DNA of 64,000 nt, from the NCBI RefSeq assembly GCF_007655135.1, contig NC_045129.1, positions 11,160,001 through 11,224,000 of the forward strand. Direction: 5' to 3'. Both the position numbers and the translations under genes were made by a program. The DNA is from Punica granatum. Lineage: Eukaryota > Streptophyta > Magnoliopsida > Myrtales > Lythraceae. Below the pieces are notes generated by a model. It was not told the origin of the DNA, ran no database searches, and saw nothing but the letters and a program-made list of their open reading frames with translations. Below, piece by piece: positions 52,757 to 62,810 of the stretch (positions are counted from its first letter, which is position 1; each line of letters starts with the position of its first letter).

Positions 52757-55267
52757 ATGGCAGAGGAAAATCAACTCGCTGTCTTCGAAGGGAATACACC
52801 ACCGACGCCGGTTTATTCTCCACAGCCCGCGATGAATGCGCCACCACCACATCATGGGACTCCCTCGGCCCATCTCCCACAACCGATTTCATCAAGCATG
52901 TCACTACCGCTGGGGTACGCACCACCACCACCTGGGCACTCGCCGCCACCACCGATGCACGCGCCGTCGTCGGCAACTCAAGCACCACCGCCTGCCCATG
53001 ATCCTACTCGCATGGCCACGCTCGAGGGCAACGTCACAACTCTTCAAAACACGGTTGACGTTATGGCCGCTAATATGGCCGAGATGATGGCCTTGCTCAG
53101 GGGACCAAATCACGCGTCTTCGAGCTCCATCCCGCCTCTTGCACGTGGGCCAACTGTCGACCCCGCTCCTTGGGTCCCGCCAACTCATGCATCAGAGGGC
53201 GACATAGCGGCCGCCCCCGCGCCAGCAATTATCCCAGTGCCCGCTCCTCATCCGAAGCACGCGCCAGCAATTCACCCAGTCGACTCCGGCCATCCTCAGT
53301 CCACCATTCCAGCAATTGTCTCACTTCCGCCTATGACGATTCCCGTGCCGGATCCGACCATATTCGCACCACCTCCTGTGTCCGTGCCAGCTCCAGCTAC
53401 AGTTTATACTGCTCCTCCGCCGATGGGCTTCCCGACATCGAACGCCCCTGTTCCCGCTCACACAACTGAGCCTTTCCCTCACCAAGCTCCACAACCCCAT
53501 ATCAGCCTCCCCTACCAAGCTCCACCTCCCATAAATATTACTTTCTCCGAACCGGGCATGCCGACTCAAGCGGCCCCCAGAGCTCCACCCACAAATTTCT
53601 TTTCCGAAACAGAGACCGAACAGGAGAGGAGATTGAAAAAGATGGAAGAGACTATCAGGGCCCTCCAAGCTAGTGATCCCCGACATAGCACTAGTTATCT
53701 AGATTCGACTCTCTTCCCGGGGATGCAGTTACCCGCGAAAGTCAAAATGCCAGAGTTCGAGAAATACGATGGAACCAAAGACCCGCGGCACCACCTTCGC
53801 CACTATCATACAAAGATGCTTCAGTACTGGGACTATGAACAGTTCGTCGTCGCCACTTTCCAAGAAAGTCTATCAGGATCGGCCCTTAATTGGTTCATGT
53901 CGCTTCGAGCGGAGGACATCCCTTCCTGGACCGAACTGGCCAACAAGTTTGTTGAGCAGTATCAGTACAACATGGAGACGCCCCCGTCCTTCCTCGAGTT
54001 GAGCACGATGGAAATGGCAGAGGGGCAGAAGTTTGAGGATTACGCCACGAATTGGCGTTCGGAAGCAGCAAAACATTTCCCTCCAATTTGCGAAGCGCAG
54101 CAAATCCAAATGTTTCATGGGACTCTCAAGGGGGCTTACTACTCTCACCTCATGGGTCACAAGTCTACTTTCTCGGAGATGATTATGGCCGGGAAGCAGG
54201 TAGACCTGGGTATCAAACTCGGAAGGTTAGAGGGCCCGACAAAGAAAGGGGAAGGAGAGTCCTCGAGGAGGACTGCCTCAGCAGCCACCCCCACTGGCGG
54301 CAGAAGGAGTAAGGAGGCATCAGTCAATGCCATCAATGTGAGCCACAACGCGCCGCAACAGTACTCGGTGAGCTTCACGCCCGCGCCATCTACCACCCCC
54401 GCGTATGCTCCACCGCCTTCGCCCTATCCGTCTCAGCATCCCGCTCAACCGATTTATTATTCGGCTCCGCCGACAGCATTTCCATCGGCCCCGCAACAAG
54501 TCGTCCATCATTACGCTCCCGCTCCTCCTCAGACCCCGCAGTACAGGCCTCCGACTTCGAGAACTCCTCAGCCGACACAACAGGCCCCAGCCCCACAGGG
54601 TCAACAAGGCGGCGCAATGCAAGCTCGGCAGCGCATACAGTTCACACCCCTGCCTACCCCGCTCTCCCACATATACAGGCAAATATTAGCCGGCGAAATG
54701 ATCCGACCAACGGTTCCCGGTCCCAGTTTCGTTCCTGCAAACCAAGATCAAAGTCTACGCTGCGAGTACCATTCTGGTGCACCCGGTCACACCACCGACA
54801 ACCGTTGGAAATTGCGGGAGGAGGTTCAGAAGTTGATCAACAGTAATAAGATCTCGTTCAATGCCATTAGGCCCTCGAACGTGCAAGCTTACCCTCTCCC
54901 TGATCATGGGTCGAGCTTGGGGCCCACCATCAATATGATCAGTATTTGCACTGTGAGAGAGGACGAGAGCCAACAGAAGGGCCCTACTCCATTTATAATC
55001 GAGTATGTCCCCGCGGAAGCCACCGTAGGGTTCACAGGGTCTAGTGCAGCACCCACCCCCTTCATAATAGAAGTCCCCGCTCGAGAGCCGTACCAGGACA
55101 GCAAGGTCCCTTGGACTTACGAAGGAAGTGTCGGAAACCTGGAGCAGCAGTTCAGTGTCATGGGCGTGACACGCTCGGGCCGGGTATACACGAACCCTGA
55201 GATCGCAGGCAAGGGAAAGGCTCCTGCTGCATCCGGAGCTGCTCCGGAAGCCCCGCCTATCCCGTAG
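52757..55267 (+). CDS. Gag of Ogre-like element
   Basis: 836 aa. The first 290 or so residues are Pro/Ala/His-rich and of low complexity. A short charged helix follows, then the Retrotrans_gag domain (about nucleotides 53740-54240, including FEKYDGTKDPRHHLRHY and WTELANKFVEQY). A second Pro/Tyr-rich linker follows, then a zinc-knuckle-like segment from 54761 (CEYH, GH) in which the last Cys of the usual pattern is Arg. It forms the virus-like particle in related elements. The frame ends at TAG 55265-55267, after which the protease continues in the same frame, so gag and protease were, or are, one polyprotein. Confidence 0.88.
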   Translation: MAEENQLAVFEGNTPPTPVYSPQPAMNAPPPHHGTPSAHLPQPISSSMSLPLGYAPPPPGHSPPPPMHAPSSATQAPPPAHDPTRMATLEGNVTTLQNTVDVMAANMAEMMALLRGPNHASSSSIPPLARGPTVDPAPWVPPTHASEGDIAAAPAPAIIPVPAPHPKHAPAIHPVDSGHPQSTIPAIVSLPPMTIPVPDPTIFAPPPVSVPAPATVYTAPPPMGFPTSNAPVPAHTTEPFPHQAPQPHISLPYQAPPPINITFSEPGMPTQAAPRAPPTNFFSETETEQERRLKKMEETIRALQASDPRHSTSYLDSTLFPGMQLPAKVKMPEFEKYDGTKDPRHHLRHYHTKMLQYWDYEQFVVATFQESLSGSALNWFMSLRAEDIPSWTELANKFVEQYQYNMETPPSFLELSTMEMAEGQKFEDYATNWRSEAAKHFPPICEAQQIQMFHGTLKGAYYSHLMGHKSTFSEMIMAGKQVDLGIKLGRLEGPTKKGEGESSRRTASAATPTGGRRSKEASVNAINVSHNAPQQYSVSFTPAPSTTPAYAPPPSPYPSQHPAQPIYYSAPPTAFPSAPQQVVHHYAPAPPQTPQYRPPTSRTPQPTQQAPAPQGQQGGAMQARQRIQFTPLPTPLSHIYRQILAGEMIRPTVPGPSFVPANQDQSLRCEYHSGAPGHTTDNRWKLREEVQKLINSNKISFNAIRPSNVQAYPLPDHGSSLGPTINMISICTVREDESQQKGPTPFIIEYVPAEATVGFTGSSAAPTPFIIEVPAREPYQDSKVPWTYEGSVGNLEQQFSVMGVTRSGRVYTNPEIAGKGKAPAASGAAPEAPPIP

Positions 55268-55273
55268 AAGAAG

Positions 55274-56499
55274 GTGACCGAAGAAGAAGCCGAGGCTTTC
55301 ATGAAGGTGATCAAGGCGAGCGAGTACAAGGTAGTAGAACAAATGGGTAAGTCTCCAGCTCACATTTCACTACTCGCTCTCCTCTTGAGTTCAGAGCCAC
55401 ACCGAGAAGCCCTCCTACGGGTCCTTACTGCAACACAGGTTCCTAAGGAGACAGCCCCGGATCGGATTGAAGAGACCGTCAGCTCGATTTTCTCCAATGC
55501 CATCTCATTTTCAGATGACGAGCTCCCCTCCGAAGGGTGGGCACACTCACGGGCGTTGCACATCGTCTGCAAGTGCAACAATTTCATCATTGGCCGGGTC
55601 ATGATCGACAACGGCTCCGCCCTCAATGTTTGCCCAGTGTCCACGTTGAAGCAAATGAATGTGGACCTCAACCGCATCCGCCCGAGCAAAACCGCGGTTA
55701 GAGCCTTTGACGGCTCGCGGAGGGAAGTGAATGGGGAGATTGACCTTTTGATCGATGTCGGCCCGTGCTTATTCAGCGTCACATTTCAGGTCCTTGACAT
55801 CCCGAATGCTTTTAGCCTGCTCCTCGGGAGACCCTGGATCCACTCAGCTGGAGCCGTTCCCTCGTCCCTGCACCAAAGGATCAAGTTCATCGCGGATGGT
55901 CGGCTCATTACGGTCAAGGGTGAGGAGGACTACGCCATCTACAAGGAAACGGCTGTGCCCTATATTAGCATCGGAGACAACGAGAACCTCCCATTCCATT
56001 CATTCGAGACCATCTCCGTCATTCGGGACTATGGAGAGGTTCGTCCATCTCGTGCTGACCGCATGGTCGGGAAGGTCCTTCTACGTCACAACTACGTTCC
56101 TGGTACCGGGCTTGGAGCACAGGGGCAGGGGATCAATTGCCCCATCGAGATTGAAGAGTACAAGAACAGGAGGGGACTCGGTTTTCGCCCTTCCTGCCAC
56201 GAAATTATCGAGGCCCGTAGGGGCAAACACCTCCACCATCTCGCCGCGCATTATGGGAAGATCAAAAGGGGCATCCCGGTTCCCCCACTCTCTCACTTTT
56301 TTCCCGCACCGCCACACGTCATCGGAGGTACTCTTGACGGCCCCTCCTCGGTTTCAGACGCCGAGCCTGTCGATCTGCCGGCCATATGCGCCATCACTGA
56401 GGAGACTCCTTTAGGGGTCCATATCCGCCTTGCACAGGAGAATAAGGAGCTCAACAATTGGACCTCAGTCCCGTGCTACTCGGTTGTGATCGCCGATGT
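55274..56499 (+). CDS. Protease region of Ogre-like polyprotein with G-patch-like motif
   Basis: In frame with gag, six bases after its TAG. The family-typical start KKVTEEEAEAF runs across that stop. Aspartic protease motif IDNGSALN has its catalytic Asp at 55607; Asn replaces the usual Thr/Ser of DTG/DSG, as in other elements of this lineage. It is followed by LLGRPWIH. A G-patch-like stretch, YVPGTGLGAQGQGI, is encoded near 56094-56135. The exon is taken to end at 56499, where GTAAG opens an intron; unspliced, the frame stops at 56501-56503. Confidence 0.85.
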
Positions 56500-56708
56500 G
56501 TAAGGCTATCTATGTGTTTGATGTTTCCCCGCGTGTCGGCATAGCCATAAGCCACATGAGGGAAGAGGGATTTTGTTATGGCTTCATGCTTACACCATTA
56601 ATAAAAATCTCTGCACGCATTTTTTTGAATTTCCGCGTCTACTTTCTCGTTTCTTTCACTTATCTCGCAACGCTCTAAATTTCTAAGACTACTCATTTAA
56701 ATTGCCAG
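56500..56708 (+). other. Predicted intron between protease and RT
   Basis: Donor GT/GTAAGG at 56500 and acceptor TTGCCAG ending at 56708, with a pyrimidine-rich run and CTAA-type branch candidates before it. Removing these 209 bp joins the protease frame to the RT frame without a stop. An intron at this point is a described feature of Ogre elements. Confidence 0.7.
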
Positions 56709-59340
56709 GCTCCACTCGAATCCAAATCATCGACACGTTGATTCGAACTCATCCGAGGAACACCTCGAAGAGTCCCGACCCATATACTTCGGGGAAGGAC
56801 TCGACGAAGATGGTCGAGTGCCCGAGATAGAGGAGAGTTTGCGCCGCCTTGAGAACCGTCAATTCACTTCAGTTGAGCCAACAAAAGAGGTCAACGTGGG
56901 TACCGAAAAAGAACCTCACATTCTGAAAATCGGGACGGGTCTCGACCCCACACAGCGGGCTCGGATGATCGATTTCCTTAAGGAGTACCAAGAAGTCTTT
57001 GCTTGGTCTTATGCCGACATGCCAGGTTTGGATCCCTCAATAGTTAAGCACTTCCTTCCGCTCGATACGGAGAGGTTTCCACCCAAACGGCAGCACTTAC
57101 GGCGTCAGCGAGCCGGCCTTCTCCTCCGCATTAAGGAAGAGGTCATCAAGCAAATCAACGCGGGCTTCTTGGAAGTTTGTAATTACTCTGAGTGGGTGGT
57201 GAACATTGTGCCTGTAGAGAAGAAAGATAGAAAAGTCAGAGTTTGCGTCGACTATCGGGACCTCAACAAGGCCAGCCCCAAGGATAACTTCCCCCTGCCT
57301 CACATTGACGTCTTAGTTGACAACACCGCACGCCATACATTGTTCTCCTTCATGGATGGCTTCTCCGGATACAACCAGATCCGGATGGCCGATGAGGACA
57401 AGATCAAGACGACGTTCATTACAATGTGGGGCACTTTCTGTTATCGAGTCATGCCTTTCGGCCTCAAAAATGCCGGGGCAACATACCAAAGGGCCATGGT
57501 CACGCTATTCCACGATATGATGCATAAAGAGATCGAGGTCTACGTCGACGACATGATTGCTAAATCAAAAGAAGGAGAGGATCACCTTGTTAATCTAAAA
57601 CGCCTCTTCGACCGACTCAAGAAATACAAGCTTCGCCTTAACCCGGCAAAGTGCACATTCGGCGCCAAGTCAGGGAAACTGTTAGGATTCGTGGTCAGTG
57701 AACGAGGCATTGAGGTCGATCCCGACAAGGTGAAGGCAATCAGGGAGTTACCTCCACCATCGACAGTCCGCGAAGTACGAGGCTTTCTGGGACGGCTGAA
57801 TTACATTGCGCGCTTCATTGCAAACCTGACAGACAAATGTCAACCACTCTTCTGCTTGCTTCGCAAAAATGCAGCGATTAAGTGGGACGAAGAATGTCAG
57901 AAGGCCTTCGACACTATCAAGGCATACTTGGTTCAACCCCCGGTATTGGTCCCGCCTACTCCAGATCGCCCTCTTATTCTCTATCTGACAGTGCGCCGGC
58001 AATCTCTAGGATGCATGTTAGGGCAGGAAGACGAGTCTACGCACGCAGAACACGCCATTTACTATTTAAGCAAGAAGTTCACCGAAGGGGAGTCCAATTA
58101 CCCAGAGATTGAGAAGATGTGCTGTGCGCTAGTGTGGGTCATGCAAAGACTCCGGCAGTACACTCTCTATCATACTATCCGCTTATTGTCTAAAGCGGAT
58201 CCCCTGAAGTACTTGCTCGATAGTCTATCTTCCATGAAGAATATTTCAAAGTGGCGATGTCAGCTGACGGAATACGACATTGAATACGTGCCCCGCACGT
58301 CGATCAATGGGCAGGCAATTGCGGATCACTTAGCGGAGTTCCCAATCGAAGACGATACGCCGATCAACTCTGACTTTCCGGACGAAGGGATTCTCCAAGT
58401 GGACAGTGAGGAGAACAAATTCGCATGGAAGATGTATTTCGACGGCGCAGTAAATTCCACTGGGTCCGGCATTGGCGCAGTGGTGATATCCCCCGACGGA
58501 CGCTACTATCCGGTCGCAGCAAAGGTTGATTTCCCTTGCACTAATAACGTGGCCGAATACGAAGCATGCATCCTCGGCCTGCAGGCAGCGATCGACTTCA
58601 AGGTGAAGGAACTAGAAGTGTTTGGTGATTCCATGCTTACAATTTTCCAAACGTTGGGGCAATGGAAGACGAAGGACGCGAAGCTAGTGCCATATCACGA
58701 GTATCTCGAGGAGTTAGCGGAGAACTTCGAGAAAATCTCATTCACATATACGCCGCGCATCAAGAACCAATTTGCAGATGCACTTGCGACCCTCGCATCC
58801 ATGGTGAGCATCACGAAAGAGAATCTCATTGAGCTACTTGAAATCGAGATTGCCAAGGGCCCTGCTCACTGCGACGCAATCGAGGCAACTGACGAACAGC
58901 CGTGGTATGAAGACATCAAACATTTTCTGCAAACCGACCAATACCCGACATTCGCCAACCGGCGTGACAGAAAAACACTTCGGCGACTCGCAGCACACTA
59001 CTTCTTGAGTGGAGAGGTCCTTTATCGCCGTTCCTTCGACGCCACACTACTCCGGTGTGTCGATGAGATTGAGGCACAACGCCTTATGGGAGAGATACAC
59101 GAGGGAAGTTGCGGACCTCACATGAGCGGGCTCATGCTCGCCAAGAAACTTATGCGTTTGGGTTATTTCTGGTCCACCATGGAGGCCGACTGCGCCAAAC
59201 ACGTCAGACACTGCCACTTGTGCCAAGTCTACGCCGACCAGATCAAAGCACCCCCCAATGAGCTACATCCAATGGCGGCCCGGTGGCCCTTTTCAATGTG
59301 GGGCATAGATGTGATCGGCCCTATCAATCCCAAAGCATCC
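56709..59340 (+). pseudogene. RT, RNase H, second RNase H and truncated integrase of Ogre-like element
   Basis: Open throughout. RT shows VCVDYRDLNKASPKD, FMDGFSGYNQI, MPFGLKNAGATYQR and YVDD (57541-57552). RNase H of the Ty3 type follows (YLSKKFTEGESNYP). Then comes a second, archaeal-type RNase H with YFDGA (about 58435), EYEA, GDSML and ADALA, the acquired domain known in Tat elements. Integrase has its HHCC zinc region (CHLCQ near 59215) and the first catalytic Asp in GIDVIGP (about 59310). It stops being integrase-like at 59340, where LTR sequence begins. The remaining catalytic Asp and Glu are missing, so integration function is lost. The preceding enzymes look intact by eye. Confidence 0.88.
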
Positions 59341-59377
59341 TGTCAGCACCTAATTTCGGTCCATCGGCTCCTAGGGA
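59341..59377 (+). other. 37-bp LTR-start fragment inside integrase
   Basis: TGTCAGCACCTAATTTCGG and the following 18 bases match the first 37 bases of the 3' LTR (from 62811) with about one mismatch, and match the 5' LTR less well. After 59377 the similarity ends abruptly. Confidence 0.85.
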
Positions 59378-61550
59378 GGTGTCCGACGATGAGGTACCCC
59401 CCTATGAAGTCGGAAACAAGGACAATCGAACGAATCACTCAGCATTGATGCAACCGTCTTCCTCGAACATCCAGTAGCTTCAACAGCGTGCACCCTCCAA
59501 GAGGCACGCGCTGTAAAGAACAATAAGAGATGACCGGAGACATCACACCAGGCGCCTACCACGGGCCACTTCAACAAATGAAGACCGGGGCATCCCCGTT
59601 CAACATTCGCGCCGAGACAACCTCGGTTCCCTATTCCACATTGAGAAATTTGACATTTTCTTTTCCTAGACAACAGGGGAAATTCACATGTAATGCTTGC
59701 AAGGGCAAATGACACGGAGTTCGACTTCCGAGTGCGCGAGAGTCAAACTTCCAAGAAAGCCGGTCCTCACAAAATAGGGCTAGTAACACACAACAAGTCT
59801 CCACGAGGCGAAGCATACCAAAGCGGCCTCGGCGATGCAAAATCGTGAAGTTTCAAACAAAGACATGGGGCACAAAACAAACCCCAGCTGCAAGAAAAAA
59901 AACAGAGCAAAACAAGCGGGAAAAACCCGCCAATGAACAAAACAAGGCACCCCTGAGATTTAAAACTCCGGCAACGCCAATTCGAAGAAGAAATCAACAA
60001 ACCCCGACAAAAGGGGAGCAGCAGATGCAACTCCTCGATGGAGACAGAACGCAACGCACTCGGAGGTCGAATCCTTCGAACCCTTCGCCCTTGCAAACTC
60101 GAGAGACAAAAGAATCGAGCCCGCTAGGTCGAAAACCCCTCAGGGCGACCTAGGCAAAAGTTAGGGCAAGAGAGAGGCACGACTGAAAATCCCGAGTCGG
60201 GCGGTCGTGGCAAAAGGAGAGCTCTTCCCCTTTAGGTTGAGAGATGCGGCCCCGAGGTGGGTGACCGTAGCAAAAGGAGAGCAAAATGAGAGATGGATAA
60301 AATTGACCCCCTAGTCTCTCACACATCGTGCGGACTAGGGATCCTCAACGGAAGTGGCCAGATTATCTACTCCAACATGATCCTCGATCAGCCCTCCAAC
60401 ACAGCTCAACCGTCTAGCGCGGATTCCTCCTCAAGCATAGTGGGCAAATCGAGCATGCTATCCAGGCAGTTTGATATAGCCTACACAACAGAAGAACAGA
60501 GGAAAAGGGGTACATCTCGCTACAAGCGTGAACTCGTGTATCCTTTTAGCCTAGGGCAACGCGTTCCCCCTAAGCTTTCTCTTTTCTGTTTGTCTTTGCA
60601 TAACTCCAGAATGGGTCATAGCCACCCTTCAACAAGCTACCACAAAGCCGAAATCCCAAACATTCCTTTCTGCAGTCTAGTTATAGCATTTTGGAAATGG
60701 TCAGACCGAGTCTGATCAAATCTAGGCAAAAATCCCCACGCGGGTCAGAAGCGCAGCTGCCCTACGGTACCTTGACATGAAGGGTCCTAAGCCGACGGGC
60801 GCGTCGAATAATCGACAGAGCCGCTAGGGTATCATTAAGAATGTCTCGATATGCTCGTACATGGCCAACAGGAGCCTTGGAGGCCTCGCATTGAGGCCTT
60901 CGAAAATGGGATCTCATTCGTATCCCCAAAGCAAAAACTCTCCACGAGTCGCCGAGGCGACCCGAAACTGAAGAACATGCGTTGCGAACACATCCTTTTA
61001 CCTATACTTATGCATTGTTAGTAACCCCATGACTTACTGACAATGCCAGGATCACAGGTACAGCAAACGTAAGAACTACGGCAGACTCTGATCCCCGGTC
61101 CAAGAGGGTACGTAGGCGCTCTCAAAGCTCGAGTCCCGCATCGCAAGACGCCGGTTCATAGCAAATGAACAACCGCCCAACCGGCGAACGAGCAACCGCC
61201 CCAGGCGGGCAACGAGCAACCGCCTCGTAAGCAAAAGTCAGAATGGCGAGACTGGGGCATTCCCAGCAAGCAATCACTTCAGCGGCGAGACCAGCTACCA
61301 ACAAGAGTAACAAACAATCAATCCAACAGTAGGGTCGGCTTCTGACAAATCAGACGCACAACTGCCCGAGGGGCAAAGCGGGCCTCCAGCAAAGCACAAC
61401 CACCTCGGCGGCAATACAAGCCACGTCTACCACTACACCATTCCAACAAAGTCACGACCCAATGCCAAGCGCCCCTTTTCAGTGCCCCGCGCCATTCCCT
61501 CACACTAGTCGTTGCTTCTAAATTCCCTGCATTTTCGCATCATGCCCATC
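59378..61550 (+). other. 3' untranslated region of Ogre-like element, unique part
   Basis: No recognisable protein. A small frame at 60293-60715 has no family resemblance. Short repeated phrases occur: GGTCGTGGCAAAAGGAGAGC near 60210 and GTGACCGTAGCAAAAGGAG near 60265. A group of GCAACCGCC-type repeats lies at 61165-61225. Long 3' UTRs with repeats are usual in Ogre elements. Confidence 0.6.
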
Positions 61551-62650
61551 TTTACTGCCTTCCGGACTTCGCGTCCGCATCTTTACTGCATTTCGGACTT
61601 CGTGTCCACATTCATTGTTCCTCGGACTTCGTGTCCTCATTTACTGCTTTCCAGACTTCGTGTCTGCATTCACTGTATTCCGGACTTCGTGTCCGCATCT
61701 ACTGCATTTCGGACTTCGTGTCCGCATTCACAGTTCTTTGGACTTCGTGTCCTCATTCACTGCATTCCGGACTTCGTGTCCGCATTCACTGTTCTTCCAG
61801 ACTTCGTGTCTGCATTTACTGCATTCCGGACTTCGTGTCCGCATTCACTGTTCTTCGGACTTCGTGTCCTCATTTACTGCTTTCCAGACTTCGTGTCAGC
61901 ATTTACTGCATTCCGGACTTCGTGTCCGCATTTACTGCTTTTCGGACTTCGCGTCCAGGACTTCGTGTCCATCTTTACTGCTCTTCGGACTTCGCGTCCA
62001 GGACTTCGTGTCCATCTTTATCGCTTTTCGGACTTCGCGACCAGGACTTCGTGTCTACATTTACTGCTTTGCGGACTTCGCGTCCAGGACTTCGTGTCCA
62101 TCTTTACCGCTTTTCGGACTTCGCGTCCAGGACTTCGTGTCCATCTTTATCGCTTTTCGGACTTCGCGTCCAGGACTTCGTGTCCACATTTACCGCTTTT
62201 CGGACTCCGCGTCCAGGACTTCGTGTCCATCTTTACCGCTTTTCGGACTTCGCGTCCAGGACTTCGTGTCTATCTTTACCGCTTTTCGGACTTCGCGTCC
62301 ATCTTTACCGCTTTTCGGACTTCGCGTCCAGGATTTCGTGTCCATCTTTACCGTTTTTTGGACTTCGCGTTCGCATCTACTACATTCTGGACTTCGTGTC
62401 CGCATTCATTGCATTCCGGACTTCGTGTCCGAGTCTACTGCATTACGAACTTCGTATCCTCATTTACTGCTTTCCGGACTTCGTTCACTGCATTTTGGAC
62501 TTCGCGTCCGCATCTATTGCATTTTGGACTTCGTGTCCACATTCATTACATTCCGGACTTCGTGTCCGCACTTACTACTTTTTGGACTTCGTGTCCGCAT
62601 TTACTACTTTTTGGACTTCGTGTCCTCACTTAATGTCTTTCAAGTATGCG
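61551..62650 (+). repeat. 3' UTR minisatellite of hairpin units (about 42 units)
   Basis: Head-to-tail units, each with the core GGACTTCGyGTCC, a 4-5 bp stem (GGAC/GTCC, often CGGAC/GTCCG) closing a TTCGT or TTCGC loop. The spacer is GCATTTACTGCATTC-like. The outer parts have a 29-31 bp period. The middle (about 61930-62340) has a higher-order unit of about 43 bp with two abutting hairpins. Two units near 61650 and 61800 read CAGAC...GTCTG, keeping the pairing. Open frames in all three forward registers are artefacts of the repeat. Confidence 0.92.
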
Positions 62651-62796
62651 TTCACAGTTACTAATTTATGGTTTTTACTATTTTTGCAACAGGCCTACAT
62701 ATTAGCAAAAACGAGGAGAATTGTCAAACGGTCGCCAGGACCAAACGAGGTGCTTCCTATAGTCTTTGGCTGCATCCTCTATTCGAGCACGCAACC

Positions 62797-62809
62797 AAAG
62801 AGGGGCAAG
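62797..62809 (+). other. Polypurine tract of Ogre-like element
   Basis: AAAGAGGGGCAAG directly before the 3' LTR start at 62811. Confidence 0.8.
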
Positions 62810-62810
62810 C

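Noticed and set aside
59341..59377. Possible true 3' LTR start of the Ogre-like element
   Set aside because: Only 37 bases match and there is no polypurine tract before it. The real polypurine tract and a long LTR match are at 62797-62811.
60293..60715. 140-aa open frame in the Ogre-like 3' region
   Set aside because: No recognisable family and no start context or position known for this lineage. Length alone is not convincing.
61551..62650. Resemblance to a CRISPR array (regular palindromic repeats with spacers)
   Set aside because: The spacers are themselves repeated, the setting is a plant retroelement 3' UTR and there are no cas genes. It is a minisatellite.
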